A stretch of DNA of 10,344 nt from an uncultured Bacteroidales bacterium. Its GTDB lineage: Bacteria; Bacteroidota; Bacteroidia; Bacteroidales; Paludibacteraceae. Location: the NCBI GenBank assembly GCA_903899865.1, contig CAIUKZ010000050.1, positions 1-10,344 of the forward strand, in the 5' to 3' direction. Below the pieces are notes generated by a model. That model had not been told where the DNA came from and did no database searches. It saw only the letters and a program-made list of their open reading frames with translations. Positions 1-8,023 of the stretch are shown here, one piece after another. Numbering within the stretch: the first letter of the stretch is position 1; every line of letters begins with the position of its first letter. A program made the position numbers and the translations under genes.

Positions 1-1698
1 ATTCCTACTATTTTCATTTCATATACTGGCGAATCTCTTGACTTGAAAGCACCTTTATTGAAAGCGTTGAACTATGTTGACAAAGCAGCAACTGCTGTAT
101 GTCAAATGTTTGACCCTAATGTAAAGAAAGTAGTTGCTTATCTAGGATGGGAACAAGAATATTTCTTAGTTGATGAAGGTCTATTTGCAACTCGTCCTGA
201 CTTAGCTTTGACTGGTCGTACGTTGATGGGACATGAGTCTGCTAAAAACCAACAATTGGAAGACCACTACTTCGGTTCAGTGCCTAGTCGTGTGGCTTCA
301 TTTATGAAAGATTTGGAATTCGAAGCGTATAAATATGGCATCCCTGCTAAAACTCGTCACAACGAGGTAGCTCCAAACCAATTTGAGCTTGCGCCTATTT
401 TTGGTGAGTGTAACCTTTCGGTAGATCAAAACTTATTGATCATGGCTATCATGAAACGTGTAGCTCGTCGTCATGGATTCCGCGTATTATTGCACGAAAA
501 ACCATTCGCAGGAGTTAACGGATCAGGAAAGCACAACAACTGGTCACTTGGAACTGACACAGGCGTTATACTTTACGCTCCAGGTAAAACACCAGAAGAA
601 AACCTACAATTTGTAACATTTATTGCTACAACATTGAAAGCCGTTCACAAACACAATGCATTGTTGAAAGCGTCTATCATGACTGCTCAAAATGCTCACC
701 GTCTAGGTGCCAATGAAGCCCCTCCTGCAATTATTTCTGCATTTATGGGAACTCAAATTTCTGCCGTATTAGACAAAATTGAGAAAAGCACTACTGATGA
801 GGCCATCATCATCAATGAGAAAAAGAAATTGGAATTAGGCATCCCAAGCATTCCTGAGGTATTCCTTGACAATACAGACCGTAACCGTACTTCACCATTT
901 GCATTTACAGGAAACCGTTTTGAGTTCCGTGCAGTAGGTTCTTCGGCAAACTGTTCATCAGCAATGACTGCATTGAACACAGCTGTTGCAGCTCAATTGG
1001 TTGAATTCAAAGCAGAAGTGGATGCTAAAATTGCTAAAGGAATTGCAAAAGAAAAAGCAATTTTCGAAGTTATCAAACAATATGTGATTGATGCAAAAGC
1101 GATTCGTTTCGACGGAAACGGATACAGCGAAGAATGGAAAGTAGAAGCTGCTAAAAGAGGTTTGGATTGCGAAACAAGCGTGCCAAAAATCATCGAAGCT
1201 TACACTTCTAAATCAAGCGTTGAATTATTCACCACTACTGGCGTAATGTCAGAAGTAGAGCTTCACTCACGCAACGAAGTGAAATGGGAAACTTATGTGA
1301 AGAAAATACAAATCGAAGCACGTGTGCTAGGTGATTTGTCAATCAACCACATCATTCCAGTAGCTACTCGTTACCAATCATTATTGCTTGACAATGTTTA
1401 TAAAACAAAAGCAGTATTTGGTGCAGAAAAAGCAGAAAAGATTTCTGCTATGAACCTTGCTTTGATTGAAGAAATATCTGAGCACACTTCAGTAATCAAA
1501 TCAACTGTTGAAGCAATGGTTGAAGCTCGTAAAGTAGCTAACGTTATTGAACATGAAAAAGACAAAGCAATTGCATACAACGAATCAGTATTACCATTCT
1601 TTGACATTATTCGCAAGCACATCGACCAGCTAGAGTTAATTGTTGACGACGAAATGTGGACTCTGCCTAAATACAGAGAATTGCTATTTATCCGATAA
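1..1698 (+). CDS. glnN: Glutamine synthetase type III, 5'-truncated by window edge
   Basis: ATP-dependent cytoplasmic ligation of ammonia to glutamate, giving glutamine. The reading frame is open from base 1 and its first codons (IPTIFISYTGESLD) already match the family, so the TTG at 43 is an internal Leu codon and the true start lies upstream. 565 residues are visible; the family is about 700-730, so roughly 150 are missing. Counting codon 1 at base 1, visible motifs are EQEYFLVD (51-58), GHESAKNQQLEDHYFG (77-92), RHNEVAPNQFE (119-129), the nucleotide-loop-like NGSGKHNNWS (173-182), TAQNAHRLGANEAPP (from 228) and the Arg-rich DRNRTSPFAFTGNRFEFR (from 293). These are the GSIII forms, not those of the shorter GSI (GlnA). 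GSIII enzymes are known as large dodecamers found mainly in Bacteroidota and cyanobacteria. The C-terminal ending (LPKYRELLFIR) is intact and is followed by a hairpin terminator. Family assignment is very secure; the choice among possible paralogues is not. Confidence 0.96.
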   Translation: MPTIFISYTGESLDLKAPLLKALNYVDKAATAVCQMFDPNVKKVVAYLGWEQEYFLVDEGLFATRPDLALTGRTLMGHESAKNQQLEDHYFGSVPSRVASFMKDLEFEAYKYGIPAKTRHNEVAPNQFELAPIFGECNLSVDQNLLIMAIMKRVARRHGFRVLLHEKPFAGVNGSGKHNNWSLGTDTGVILYAPGKTPEENLQFVTFIATTLKAVHKHNALLKASIMTAQNAHRLGANEAPPAIISAFMGTQISAVLDKIEKSTTDEAIIINEKKKLELGIPSIPEVFLDNTDRNRTSPFAFTGNRFEFRAVGSSANCSSAMTALNTAVAAQLVEFKAEVDAKIAKGIAKEKAIFEVIKQYVIDAKAIRFDGNGYSEEWKVEAAKRGLDCETSVPKIIEAYTSKSSVELFTTTGVMSEVELHSRNEVKWETYVKKIQIEARVLGDLSINHIIPVATRYQSLLLDNVYKTKAVFGAEKAEKISAMNLALIEEISEHTSVIKSTVEAMVEARKVANVIEHEKDKAIAYNESVLPFFDIIRKHIDQLELIVDDEMWTLPKYRELLFIR

Positions 1699-1734
1699 GA
1701 TAGAAAACAACATATTCCTTGTTTTACAATTTGC

Positions 1735-1774
1735 AATAGTGGAAAATCCCTGAAATGGGGTTTTCCACTATTTT
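1735..1774 (+). terminator. Rho-independent terminator after glnN
   Basis: Arms 1735-1750 and 1757-1772 pair over 16 bp with a single G-T wobble, around a 6-base loop (1751-1756). The 3' arm contains a TTTT and is followed by two more T, so the T tract is short but the stem is long. It lies 36 bases after the glnN stop and 95 bases before gltB, which suggests that glnN is transcribed largely apart from gltB. A weaker 7-bp inverted repeat (1704-1710 with 1719-1725) lies just upstream. Confidence 0.85.
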
Positions 1775-1833
1775 GCGACTTATATAACTACACCAAACAA
1801 TAAAACTAGACATACTAAGAATCAAGAATATAC

Positions 1834-1849
1834 AAGCTGCTGACAGCTT
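1834..1849 (+). promoter_or_regulatory. Small leader hairpin upstream of gltB
   Basis: A perfect 6-bp stem (AAGCTG at 1834-1839 with CAGCTT at 1844-1849) encloses the 4-base loop CTGA and ends 20 bases before the gltB ATG. TTT follows, but the tract is too short for a convincing terminator. Hairpins at similar positions precede gltD and asnB. A role in translation or mRNA stability is inference only. Confidence 0.4.
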
Positions 1850-1869
1850 TTACTAATAAAAAGAATATT

Positions 1870-4800
1870 ATGACAACTTTTTCATCCAACCACTTTCTTA
1901 CTGGAGAATATGAGCAACAATCGCTCTATTCATCGCAGTATGAGCACGATGCCTGTGGTGTAGGTCTTGTTCTCAACATACGTGGAGAAAAATCGCACAC
2001 TATTGTGGAAAACGGCCTACAAGTACTAGAAAACATGGTACACCGTGGCGCAGAAAGTGCCGACAACAAAACAGGTGATGGTGCAGGGATTTTATTACAA
2101 ATCCCACACGAGTTTATACTTCTACAAGGCATTCCAGTCCCTGAAAGAGGAAAATATGGAACAGGTCTTGTATTCCTACCAAAAGACACAAAGAAAAAAG
2201 AACTTTGTTTGAAAGTAATCAAAGAAACGCTTGAAAAAGAGGGTCTTAATTTACTTGCCACACGTGACGTGCCTGTCAACAGCAGCATTCTTGGAGAGAT
2301 TTCATCTGCAAATGAACCTGCTGTTATACAAATATTTGTTACTGGCAATCAGCTATCACAACAGGAGTTAGAGCACAAACTATATATTGTTAGAAAGAAA
2401 ATTGAAAATTCAATTTACAAATCTAGCATTGCCAAAGAACGTAGCTTCTACATTGTAACCCTATCGTCTAAACAAATGGTTTACAAAGGGATGCTTACCT
2501 CATTGCAACTTAGAGAGTATTTCCTCGATCTTTCAGATAAAAATTTCACAAGTGCAATTGCACTTGTTCACTCACGCTTTAGTACCAACACCTTCCCTAC
2601 ATGGGATTTGGCACAACCATTCCGCATGTTGGGTCACAATGGTGAAATCAATACCATCAAAGGTAACCGTTTCTGGATGGAAGCACGCGAAAGTGTCTTG
2701 AAATCAGATCATTTAGGTGACCTAAAAGAACTACACCCTGTGGTTCAGCCGGGCATGAGCGATAGTGCGTCGCTTGACAATGTGCTTGAATTTTTGGTGA
2801 TGTCTGGCAAAAGCCTTCCACATGCAATGGCCATGCTGGTACCAGAAAGTTGGAACTCAAAAAACCCTATTTCGGCCAACTTAAAAGGGTTTTACGAATA
2901 TCACAGCATGTTTATGGAACCATGGGATGGTCCAGCCTGTTTGCTTTTCAGCGATGGAAGATATGCAGGTGGAATGTTAGATAGAAATGGACTTCGTCCC
3001 GCTCGTTGGTTGATTACCCACGACGACATGATGTATATTGCCTCTGAAACTGGGACTGTAGAAGTAGAAGCTCAGCGAATTAAAGCCAAAGGAAGACTTC
3101 AACCAGGCAAAATGTTGATGGTAGATACCGAAAGAGGTGAAGTGTATTATGATCAAGAGTTAAAAGAGGGCTTAGCAAAAGCATTCCCATACAATGAGTG
3201 GTTGGCTGAGCATCGAATTAATCTTGATGACATCACATCAGGAAGATCGGTAAAAGTGGATGTAGCTAACTACCAAACTACACTCAAGGCTTTCGGATAT
3301 TCTAAGGAAGACCTTGAAAAGCTTATTATCCCTATGGCTAATGACGGCTATGAGCCAACAGCATCAATGGGTAATGATATCTCTCTAGCAGTATTTTCGG
3401 AAAAACCACAACGACTTTTCAACTATTTCCGTCAGCAATTTGCTCAAGTTACCAATCCACCAATTGACCCGATTCGTGAAGAGCTAGTGATGTCATTGAC
3501 TGGTTACGTGGGTTCATTGAACCAAAATCTATTGGAACCAGCATCTGAAATATGCAAGATGGTCAAATTGAAAAGTCCAGTGATTACCAACACTCAATTT
3601 GACATATTATTAAACCTACAATACAAGGGATTCTCCACTGCCGTACTACCAATGCTTTTCAAAGCCAAAGACGGTGCTATAGGGTTAGAAAAAGCAGTGA
3701 AAGAACTTTGCCTATCCGTTGAAAAAGCGGTTGATGAAGGTAAAAACTACATTGTATTGAGCGATAGAGGCGTTGACAAAGACAATGCTCCTATCCCATC
3801 GTTGCTAGCTGTGTCGGCAGTACACCACTACCTGATAGACAAACGCAAACGGATGCAAATTGACATTGTAGTAGAATCGGCCGAACCACGCGAAGTGATG
3901 CATTTTGCATTATTATTTGGATTCGGTGCCAATGCAGTCAATCCATATTTGGTATTTGGCATTCTAAGTGATCGTATCAAAGCAGGCGACATAAAATTAG
4001 ACTTTGCAACAGCCGAAAAACACTTTATCAAATCTGTGAATAAAGGCTTATTAAAAGTTATGTCCAAAATGGGTATCTCAACATTGAGAAGCTATAGAGG
4101 AGCACAAATTTTTGAAGCTATCGGTATATCTAATAAAGTGCTAGAGTCATATTTCAAAGGAGTAATATCCAAAATTGAAGGTATAGACATGGAGGACATT
4201 GCATCAGAAATACTATACTCATTCAACGAAGCTTATTATCCAGCAGTGGATGCTCAAGCTGAATTGAAAAACTTGGGTCACTACGCCTATCGCAATGAAG
4301 GAGAATACCATGCGTGGAACCCTGAAACAATAGCACGCCTACAAATTGCAACTAAAACAGGCGACTGGAATAAATACAAAGAATATGCTACCTTGGTAGA
4401 TGATAAAGACGCATTAGCTTTTATACGTGATTGCTTCGAATACAAACGCAATCCGATAGATATCAGCGAAGTAGAACCAATAGAAAACATCACAAAACGT
4501 TTTGTTACAGGTGCAATGTCTTACGGCTCTATCAGTAGAGAGGCGCATGAAGCGATGGCAATAGCGATGAATAAAATTGGTGGACGTAGCAACACTGGTG
4601 AAGGTGGTGAAGACCCTGATCGTTATAAAAAACGTGAAGATGGACTTAGCACCCGTAGTGCGATTAAGCAAGTTGCATCGGGTCGCTTTGGGGTGACTGC
4701 CGAATACCTTGTTAATGCAGACGAGATTCAAATCAAGATAGCACAAGGAGCAAAACCAGGAGAAGGTGGACAGTTGCCAGGTCACAAAGTGGATCAAATC

Positions 4801-6408
4801 ATTGCAAAAACTCGTCACTCTATACCAGGCATTTCGTTGATTTCTCCACCACCACATCATGACATTTATTCAATTGAAGATTTAGCACAGTTGATATATG
4901 ACTTGAAAAACATCAACCCCACAGCCATTATCAGCGTAAAACTGGTATCAGAAAGTGGTGTAGGAACTATTGCTGCTGGTGTGGCAAAAGCGAAAGCAGA
5001 CCTGATACTAATCAGTGGTGCTGAGGGTGGTACAGGTGCAAGTCCATCAAGTTCAATCAAGCATGCTGGACTGCCAATGGAAATTGGACTAGCCGAAACA
5101 CAACAGACACTGGTGATGAACAACCTACGCGGTCAAATCAAACTTCAAGCGGATGGTCAATTGAAAACAGGTAAAGACATCATCACGGCTGCACTTTTGG
5201 GTGCTGAAGAATTTGGCTTTGCTACAAGTGCACTGCTTGTACTTGGCTGTTTGATGATGCGTAAATGTCACTTGAATACTTGTCCAGTGGGTGTGGCTAC
5301 ACAAGATGAAGAATTGCGTAAACGATTTACAGGAAAATATGAATCTTTGATCAATTTCTTTAACTTCTTGGCGCAAGACGTACGCGAACACTTAGCGCAA
5401 ATGGGTTACAGAAGTATGGATGAAATCATTGGACATGCAGAACTGCTGAATGTTAGAAACTTTGATTCAAAGAAAAAGATAAGCAAAGTTGACTTCTCTA
5501 AGTTACTTTATGTACCAAAAGAAAATAACACCAATGCTATCCGTCACTCTAAAGATCAAAACCACAAACTAGAAAGTGTGCTTGACCAGGAGTTAATCAA
5601 ACAAGCATTGCCATCATTGGATTTGTGCATGCCTGTAGAAATCAACACACCAATTAAAAATACTGACAGAGCTACAGGTGCTATGCTTTCCGGAGAAATA
5701 GCCAAACGTTATGGTCAAGCAGGATTACCTGAAAACACCATTTCGATTAATTTCAAAGGTTCGGCAGGTCAAAGCTTTGGAGCTTTCCTTTCAAAAGGTG
5801 CTATTTTCCGTCTGGAAGGAGACGCGAATGACTACCTAGGCAAAGGTCTGTCAGGAGGTAGATTGGTAGTAGTGCCACCTAAAGAAAGCACATTCAAGCC
5901 AGAAGATAACATCATAGCGGGTAACACCCTATTGTATGGTGCAACATCGGGAGAGGTGTTTATCAATGGTAGAGTGGGCGAACGTTTCTGCGTGCGTAAC
6001 TCGGGTGCTATCGCTGTAGTAGAAGGTGCTGGTGATCATTGCTGTGAATACATGACAGGTGGTAGAACAGTGGTACTTGGTGACACTGGACGTAACTTCG
6101 CTGCTGGTATGAGTGGTGGTGTGGCATACGTATTAAACGAAAAAGGAAACTTTGACTTCTTCTGCAACATGGAAATGGTAGAACTATCATTGATTGAAGA
6201 CAGTGCCGATAAAAAAGAACTGCATGCATTGATAACTAAACATTATCAATACACCAACAGTCCGAGAGCAAAACAAATACTTGACAACTGGAGCGAATAT
6301 GTGGAGAAATTTATCCAAATTGTTCCAATAGAATACAAACGAGTATTGCAAGAGGAAAAAATGGCTGCCATTAATCAAAAAATTGCTCAGGTAGAAAGGG
6401 ACTACTAG
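1870..6408 (+). CDS. gltB: Glutamate synthase (GOGAT) large/alpha subunit
   Basis: Hydrolyses glutamine and channels the ammonia to 2-oxoglutarate, yielding glutamate; electrons come through the small subunit. The 1512 residues match the usual bacterial alpha subunit of about 1500. Order of domains: a short propeptide, then a class II glutaminase whose nucleophile is Cys29 in YEHDACGVG; HSRFSTNTFPTW begins at 234 and is followed by the GHNGEINT loop. A central domain comes next, then the FMN-binding synthase domain from about 830, with GAMSYGS at 881, GAKPGEGGQLPGHKV near 959 and EGGTGASPSSS near 1052. The 3Fe-4S ligands are Cys1127, Cys1133 and Cys1138 (C-x5-C-x4-C). The C-terminal GxGxG beta-helix domain includes GSAGQSFGAF near 1297 and NDYLGKGLSGG. 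The ATG at 1870 places Cys29 behind a normal-length propeptide, and no Shine-Dalgarno is seen, as expected in Bacteroidota. No truncation or frameshift is visible. gltD follows after 161 bases. Confidence 0.98.
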   Translation: MTTFSSNHFLTGEYEQQSLYSSQYEHDACGVGLVLNIRGEKSHTIVENGLQVLENMVHRGAESADNKTGDGAGILLQIPHEFILLQGIPVPERGKYGTGLVFLPKDTKKKELCLKVIKETLEKEGLNLLATRDVPVNSSILGEISSANEPAVIQIFVTGNQLSQQELEHKLYIVRKKIENSIYKSSIAKERSFYIVTLSSKQMVYKGMLTSLQLREYFLDLSDKNFTSAIALVHSRFSTNTFPTWDLAQPFRMLGHNGEINTIKGNRFWMEARESVLKSDHLGDLKELHPVVQPGMSDSASLDNVLEFLVMSGKSLPHAMAMLVPESWNSKNPISANLKGFYEYHSMFMEPWDGPACLLFSDGRYAGGMLDRNGLRPARWLITHDDMMYIASETGTVEVEAQRIKAKGRLQPGKMLMVDTERGEVYYDQELKEGLAKAFPYNEWLAEHRINLDDITSGRSVKVDVANYQTTLKAFGYSKEDLEKLIIPMANDGYEPTASMGNDISLAVFSEKPQRLFNYFRQQFAQVTNPPIDPIREELVMSLTGYVGSLNQNLLEPASEICKMVKLKSPVITNTQFDILLNLQYKGFSTAVLPMLFKAKDGAIGLEKAVKELCLSVEKAVDEGKNYIVLSDRGVDKDNAPIPSLLAVSAVHHYLIDKRKRMQIDIVVESAEPREVMHFALLFGFGANAVNPYLVFGILSDRIKAGDIKLDFATAEKHFIKSVNKGLLKVMSKMGISTLRSYRGAQIFEAIGISNKVLESYFKGVISKIEGIDMEDIASEILYSFNEAYYPAVDAQAELKNLGHYAYRNEGEYHAWNPETIARLQIATKTGDWNKYKEYATLVDDKDALAFIRDCFEYKRNPIDISEVEPIENITKRFVTGAMSYGSISREAHEAMAIAMNKIGGRSNTGEGGEDPDRYKKREDGLSTRSAIKQVASGRFGVTAEYLVNADEIQIKIAQGAKPGEGGQLPGHKVDQIIAKTRHSIPGISLISPPPHHDIYSIEDLAQLIYDLKNINPTAIISVKLVSESGVGTIAAGVAKAKADLILISGAEGGTGASPSSSIKHAGLPMEIGLAETQQTLVMNNLRGQIKLQADGQLKTGKDIITAALLGAEEFGFATSALLVLGCLMMRKCHLNTCPVGVATQDEELRKRFTGKYESLINFFNFLAQDVREHLAQMGYRSMDEIIGHAELLNVRNFDSKKKISKVDFSKLLYVPKENNTNAIRHSKDQNHKLESVLDQELIKQALPSLDLCMPVEINTPIKNTDRATGAMLSGEIAKRYGQAGLPENTISINFKGSAGQSFGAFLSKGAIFRLEGDANDYLGKGLSGGRLVVVPPKESTFKPEDNIIAGNTLLYGATSGEVFINGRVGERFCVRNSGAIAVVEGAGDHCCEYMTGGRTVVLGDTGRNFAAGMSGGVAYVLNEKGNFDFFCNMEMVELSLIEDSADKKELHALITKHYQYTNSPRAKQILDNWSEYVEKFIQIVPIEYKRVLQEEKMAAINQKIAQVERDY

Positions 6409-6412
6409 GATT

Positions 6413-6446
6413 AATTAATAATTGATAATTGATAATTAATAATTAA
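6413..6446. repeat. Heptamer tandem repeat (AATTRAT) between gltB and gltD
   Basis: Reading from 6413 there are four full 7-base units and a partial fifth: AATTAAT, AATTGAT, AATTGAT, AATTAAT, AATTAA. The only variable position within full units is A or G at base five. It begins four bases after the gltB stop codon. The block is entirely A/T apart from the two G, giving a very low-melting spacer at the 3' end of gltB. Similar short AT-rich tandem repeats are, from memory, common between genes in Bacteroidota; no function is known to me. Confidence 0.8.
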
Positions 6447-6527
6447 AGACAGTTCTATTTACACTGATTCATTTTTTTTGGAAAGAACAGAGTACAAGCA
6501 ATAAAATTAAACACAATTAAAAAGAAC

Positions 6528-6553
6528 CTCGTTTTGGATTAGACTGAAACGAG
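6528..6553 (+). promoter_or_regulatory. Leader inverted repeat upstream of gltD
   Basis: CTCGTTT (6528-6534) is perfectly complementary to AAACGAG (6547-6553) around a 12-base loop, and an eighth T-G wobble pair is possible. It ends 16 bases before the gltD start. No T tract follows, so it is not an obvious terminator. It could be a hairpin in the gltB-gltD intercistronic mRNA or a dyad operator. I found no clear Bacteroidota promoter (TAnnTTTG) in this spacer, so an independent gltD promoter is not supported. Confidence 0.4.
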
Positions 6554-6569
6554 AACAATATATCAAATC

Positions 6570-7982
6570 ATGGGAAATCCTAAAGCATTTATGATGATAC
6601 CCCGCAAGGACGCGGGATACCGTCCAGTAAATGAACGCATTTACGACTTTGGCGAGGTGGAACAAACCTTGAACCAAGAAGACCGCAAATTACAGGCATC
6701 GCGCTGTATGGATTGTGGTATTCCATTCTGTCACTGGGGATGTCCGCTTGGCAACAAAATGCCAGAGTGGCAAGATCTAATCTATAAAGGAAAATGGAAA
6801 GAAGGAATTGAAAACCTTCATGAAACAAATAACTTCCCGGATTTCACAGGCCGTATTTGTCCTGCACCATGCGAAAAATCATGTGTGCTAGCATTGCACG
6901 AAGCGCCAGTGACTATTCGTGAAAACGAGTGTGCTGTAACAGAAATTGGCTTTACAGAAGGGATCATCAAACCACAACCGCCTAAAACTCGCACGGGTAA
7001 AAAAGTAGCTATCATTGGTTCTGGTCCTGCTGGAATGGCAGCAGCACAACAGCTCAACCGCAAAGGTCACTTGGTAACATTGTTCGAAAAAGACAATTCA
7101 CTTGGTGGATTGCTTCGCTATGGCATTCCTAATTTCAAATTGAACAAAAACATCATTGATCGCAGATTGAATCAATTGGAAGAGGAAGGCATCATCTTTA
7201 AACCTAACACCGAAGTAGGAAAACATATATCAGGCAAAGAGATTCTTAAAAGTTTTGATGCTGTGTGTATCGCCATTGGTGCGGGTCAGCCACGTAACAT
7301 TACTCCTGAGGGTCGTGATCTGAAAGGCATCCATTTCGCAATGGAATTTTTGTCTCAGCAAAACCAACTCATCATGGGCGAAACAGTCGAAGCTGCGAGC
7401 CTAATATCTGCAAAAGACAAACATGTATTGGTTATTGGTGGTGGTGACACTGGGTCTGACTGTGTAGGAACATCCATTCGTCAAGGTGCGGTTAAGGTAA
7501 CTCAGATAGAAATCATGCCACAACCGCCAGTAGGTAAAAACCCTGCAACTCCTTGGCCATACTATCCTACGATACTTAAAACATCTAGTTCACATGAAGA
7601 AGGATGTACACGCAAATGGAGTCTTAACACCAAACAATTTGTTGGACAGAATGGTCAATTGACAGAAGTGTTGGTAGAAGAAGTAGAATGGGTGAAAGAT
7701 GAAAGCGGACGCATGAATATGCAACCAACTGGGAAGACAGAGGTTATAAAAGCGGACTTGGTATTCTTAGCACTTGGATTTACTCAACCTGTACACGAAG
7801 GACTGCTCAACGAGCTAGGTGTAGACTACGATGCAAGAGGCAATGTGGCAGTGGACAAAACATTCAAAAGTAGTATTGATAAAGTGTATGCTACTGGAGA
7901 TGCGGCCATTGGTGCAAGTTTGGTGGTACGTGCCATTGCATTGGGAAGAAAAGTAGCTGAGGAAATTCATAAAATTTTGTAA
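6570..7982 (+). CDS. gltD: Glutamate synthase (GOGAT) small/beta subunit
   Basis: A FAD-containing NAD(P)H dehydrogenase subunit that delivers electrons to GltB through iron-sulfur clusters. Its 470 residues fit the family (about 470-490). The N-terminal ferredoxin-like region carries Cys46, Cys49, Cys54 and Cys58 (RCMDCGIPFCHWGCPLGN) and Cys97, Cys101 and Cys105 (CPAPCEKSC), the conserved 4Fe-4S ligand pattern. The FAD dinucleotide fold begins at VAIIGSGPAG (147-155), followed by EKDNSLGGLLRYGIPNFKL. The NAD(P)H fold has VIGGGDTGSDC from 288. The C-terminal flavin motif is YATGDAAIGASLVVRAI, where the Proteobacterial GltD proteins I remember read GDxxRGQSLVVWAI; both forms belong to this family. 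The ATG at 6570 gives a standard N terminus (MGNPKAFM). Placement between gltB and asnB on the same strand supports the GltB partnership over related proteins such as the dihydropyrimidine dehydrogenase or NfnB-type subunits. Confidence 0.97.
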   Translation: MGNPKAFMMIPRKDAGYRPVNERIYDFGEVEQTLNQEDRKLQASRCMDCGIPFCHWGCPLGNKMPEWQDLIYKGKWKEGIENLHETNNFPDFTGRICPAPCEKSCVLALHEAPVTIRENECAVTEIGFTEGIIKPQPPKTRTGKKVAIIGSGPAGMAAAQQLNRKGHLVTLFEKDNSLGGLLRYGIPNFKLNKNIIDRRLNQLEEEGIIFKPNTEVGKHISGKEILKSFDAVCIAIGAGQPRNITPEGRDLKGIHFAMEFLSQQNQLIMGETVEAASLISAKDKHVLVIGGGDTGSDCVGTSIRQGAVKVTQIEIMPQPPVGKNPATPWPYYPTILKTSSSHEEGCTRKWSLNTKQFVGQNGQLTEVLVEEVEWVKDESGRMNMQPTGKTEVIKADLVFLALGFTQPVHEGLLNELGVDYDARGNVAVDKTFKSSIDKVYATGDAAIGASLVVRAIALGRKVAEEIHKIL

Positions 7983-7987
7983 CCTTT

Positions 7988-8003
7988 TCCACCTTATGGT
8001 GGA
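7988..8003 (+). promoter_or_regulatory. Small intercistronic hairpin between gltD and asnB
   Basis: TCCACC (7988-7993) pairs perfectly with GGTGGA (7998-8003) around the loop TTAT. It begins 5 bases after the gltD stop and ends 20 bases before the asnB ATG. No T tract follows (GTCTAAAAC), so readthrough into asnB is expected. It may stabilise the upstream message or affect asnB translation; neither is shown. Confidence 0.45.
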
Positions 8004-8023
8004 GTCTAAAACTAAAAACATAT

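Noticed and set aside
43..45. TTG at 43 as the start codon of glutamine synthetase
   Set aside because: The frame is open to base 1 and the upstream codons (IPTIFISYTGESLD) are conserved family sequence, so this is an internal Leu codon of a gene cut by the window edge.
1398..1736. Antisense open frame at the end of glnN (- strand)
   Set aside because: It begins in the terminator side of the spacer and mirrors conserved GSIII codons; it is a shadow of the real gene.
1775..1869. Bacteroidota-type promoter (TTTG / TAnnTTTG) before gltB
   Set aside because: I looked for the consensus and found no convincing match, so no promoter is called although one is expected after the glnN terminator.
1926..2348. 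Long antisense open frames opposite gltB, including 1926-2348, 4414-4860 and 5125-5391 on the - strand
   Set aside because: They lie wholly inside strongly conserved gltB coding sequence, have atypical composition (rich in Ser, Cys or Phe) and show no domain.
6411..6447. AT-rich heptamer block as a replication origin or iteron set
   Set aside because: Only about five short units, no DnaA-box-like sequence and no replication gene nearby; it looks like ordinary intergenic tandem repeat.
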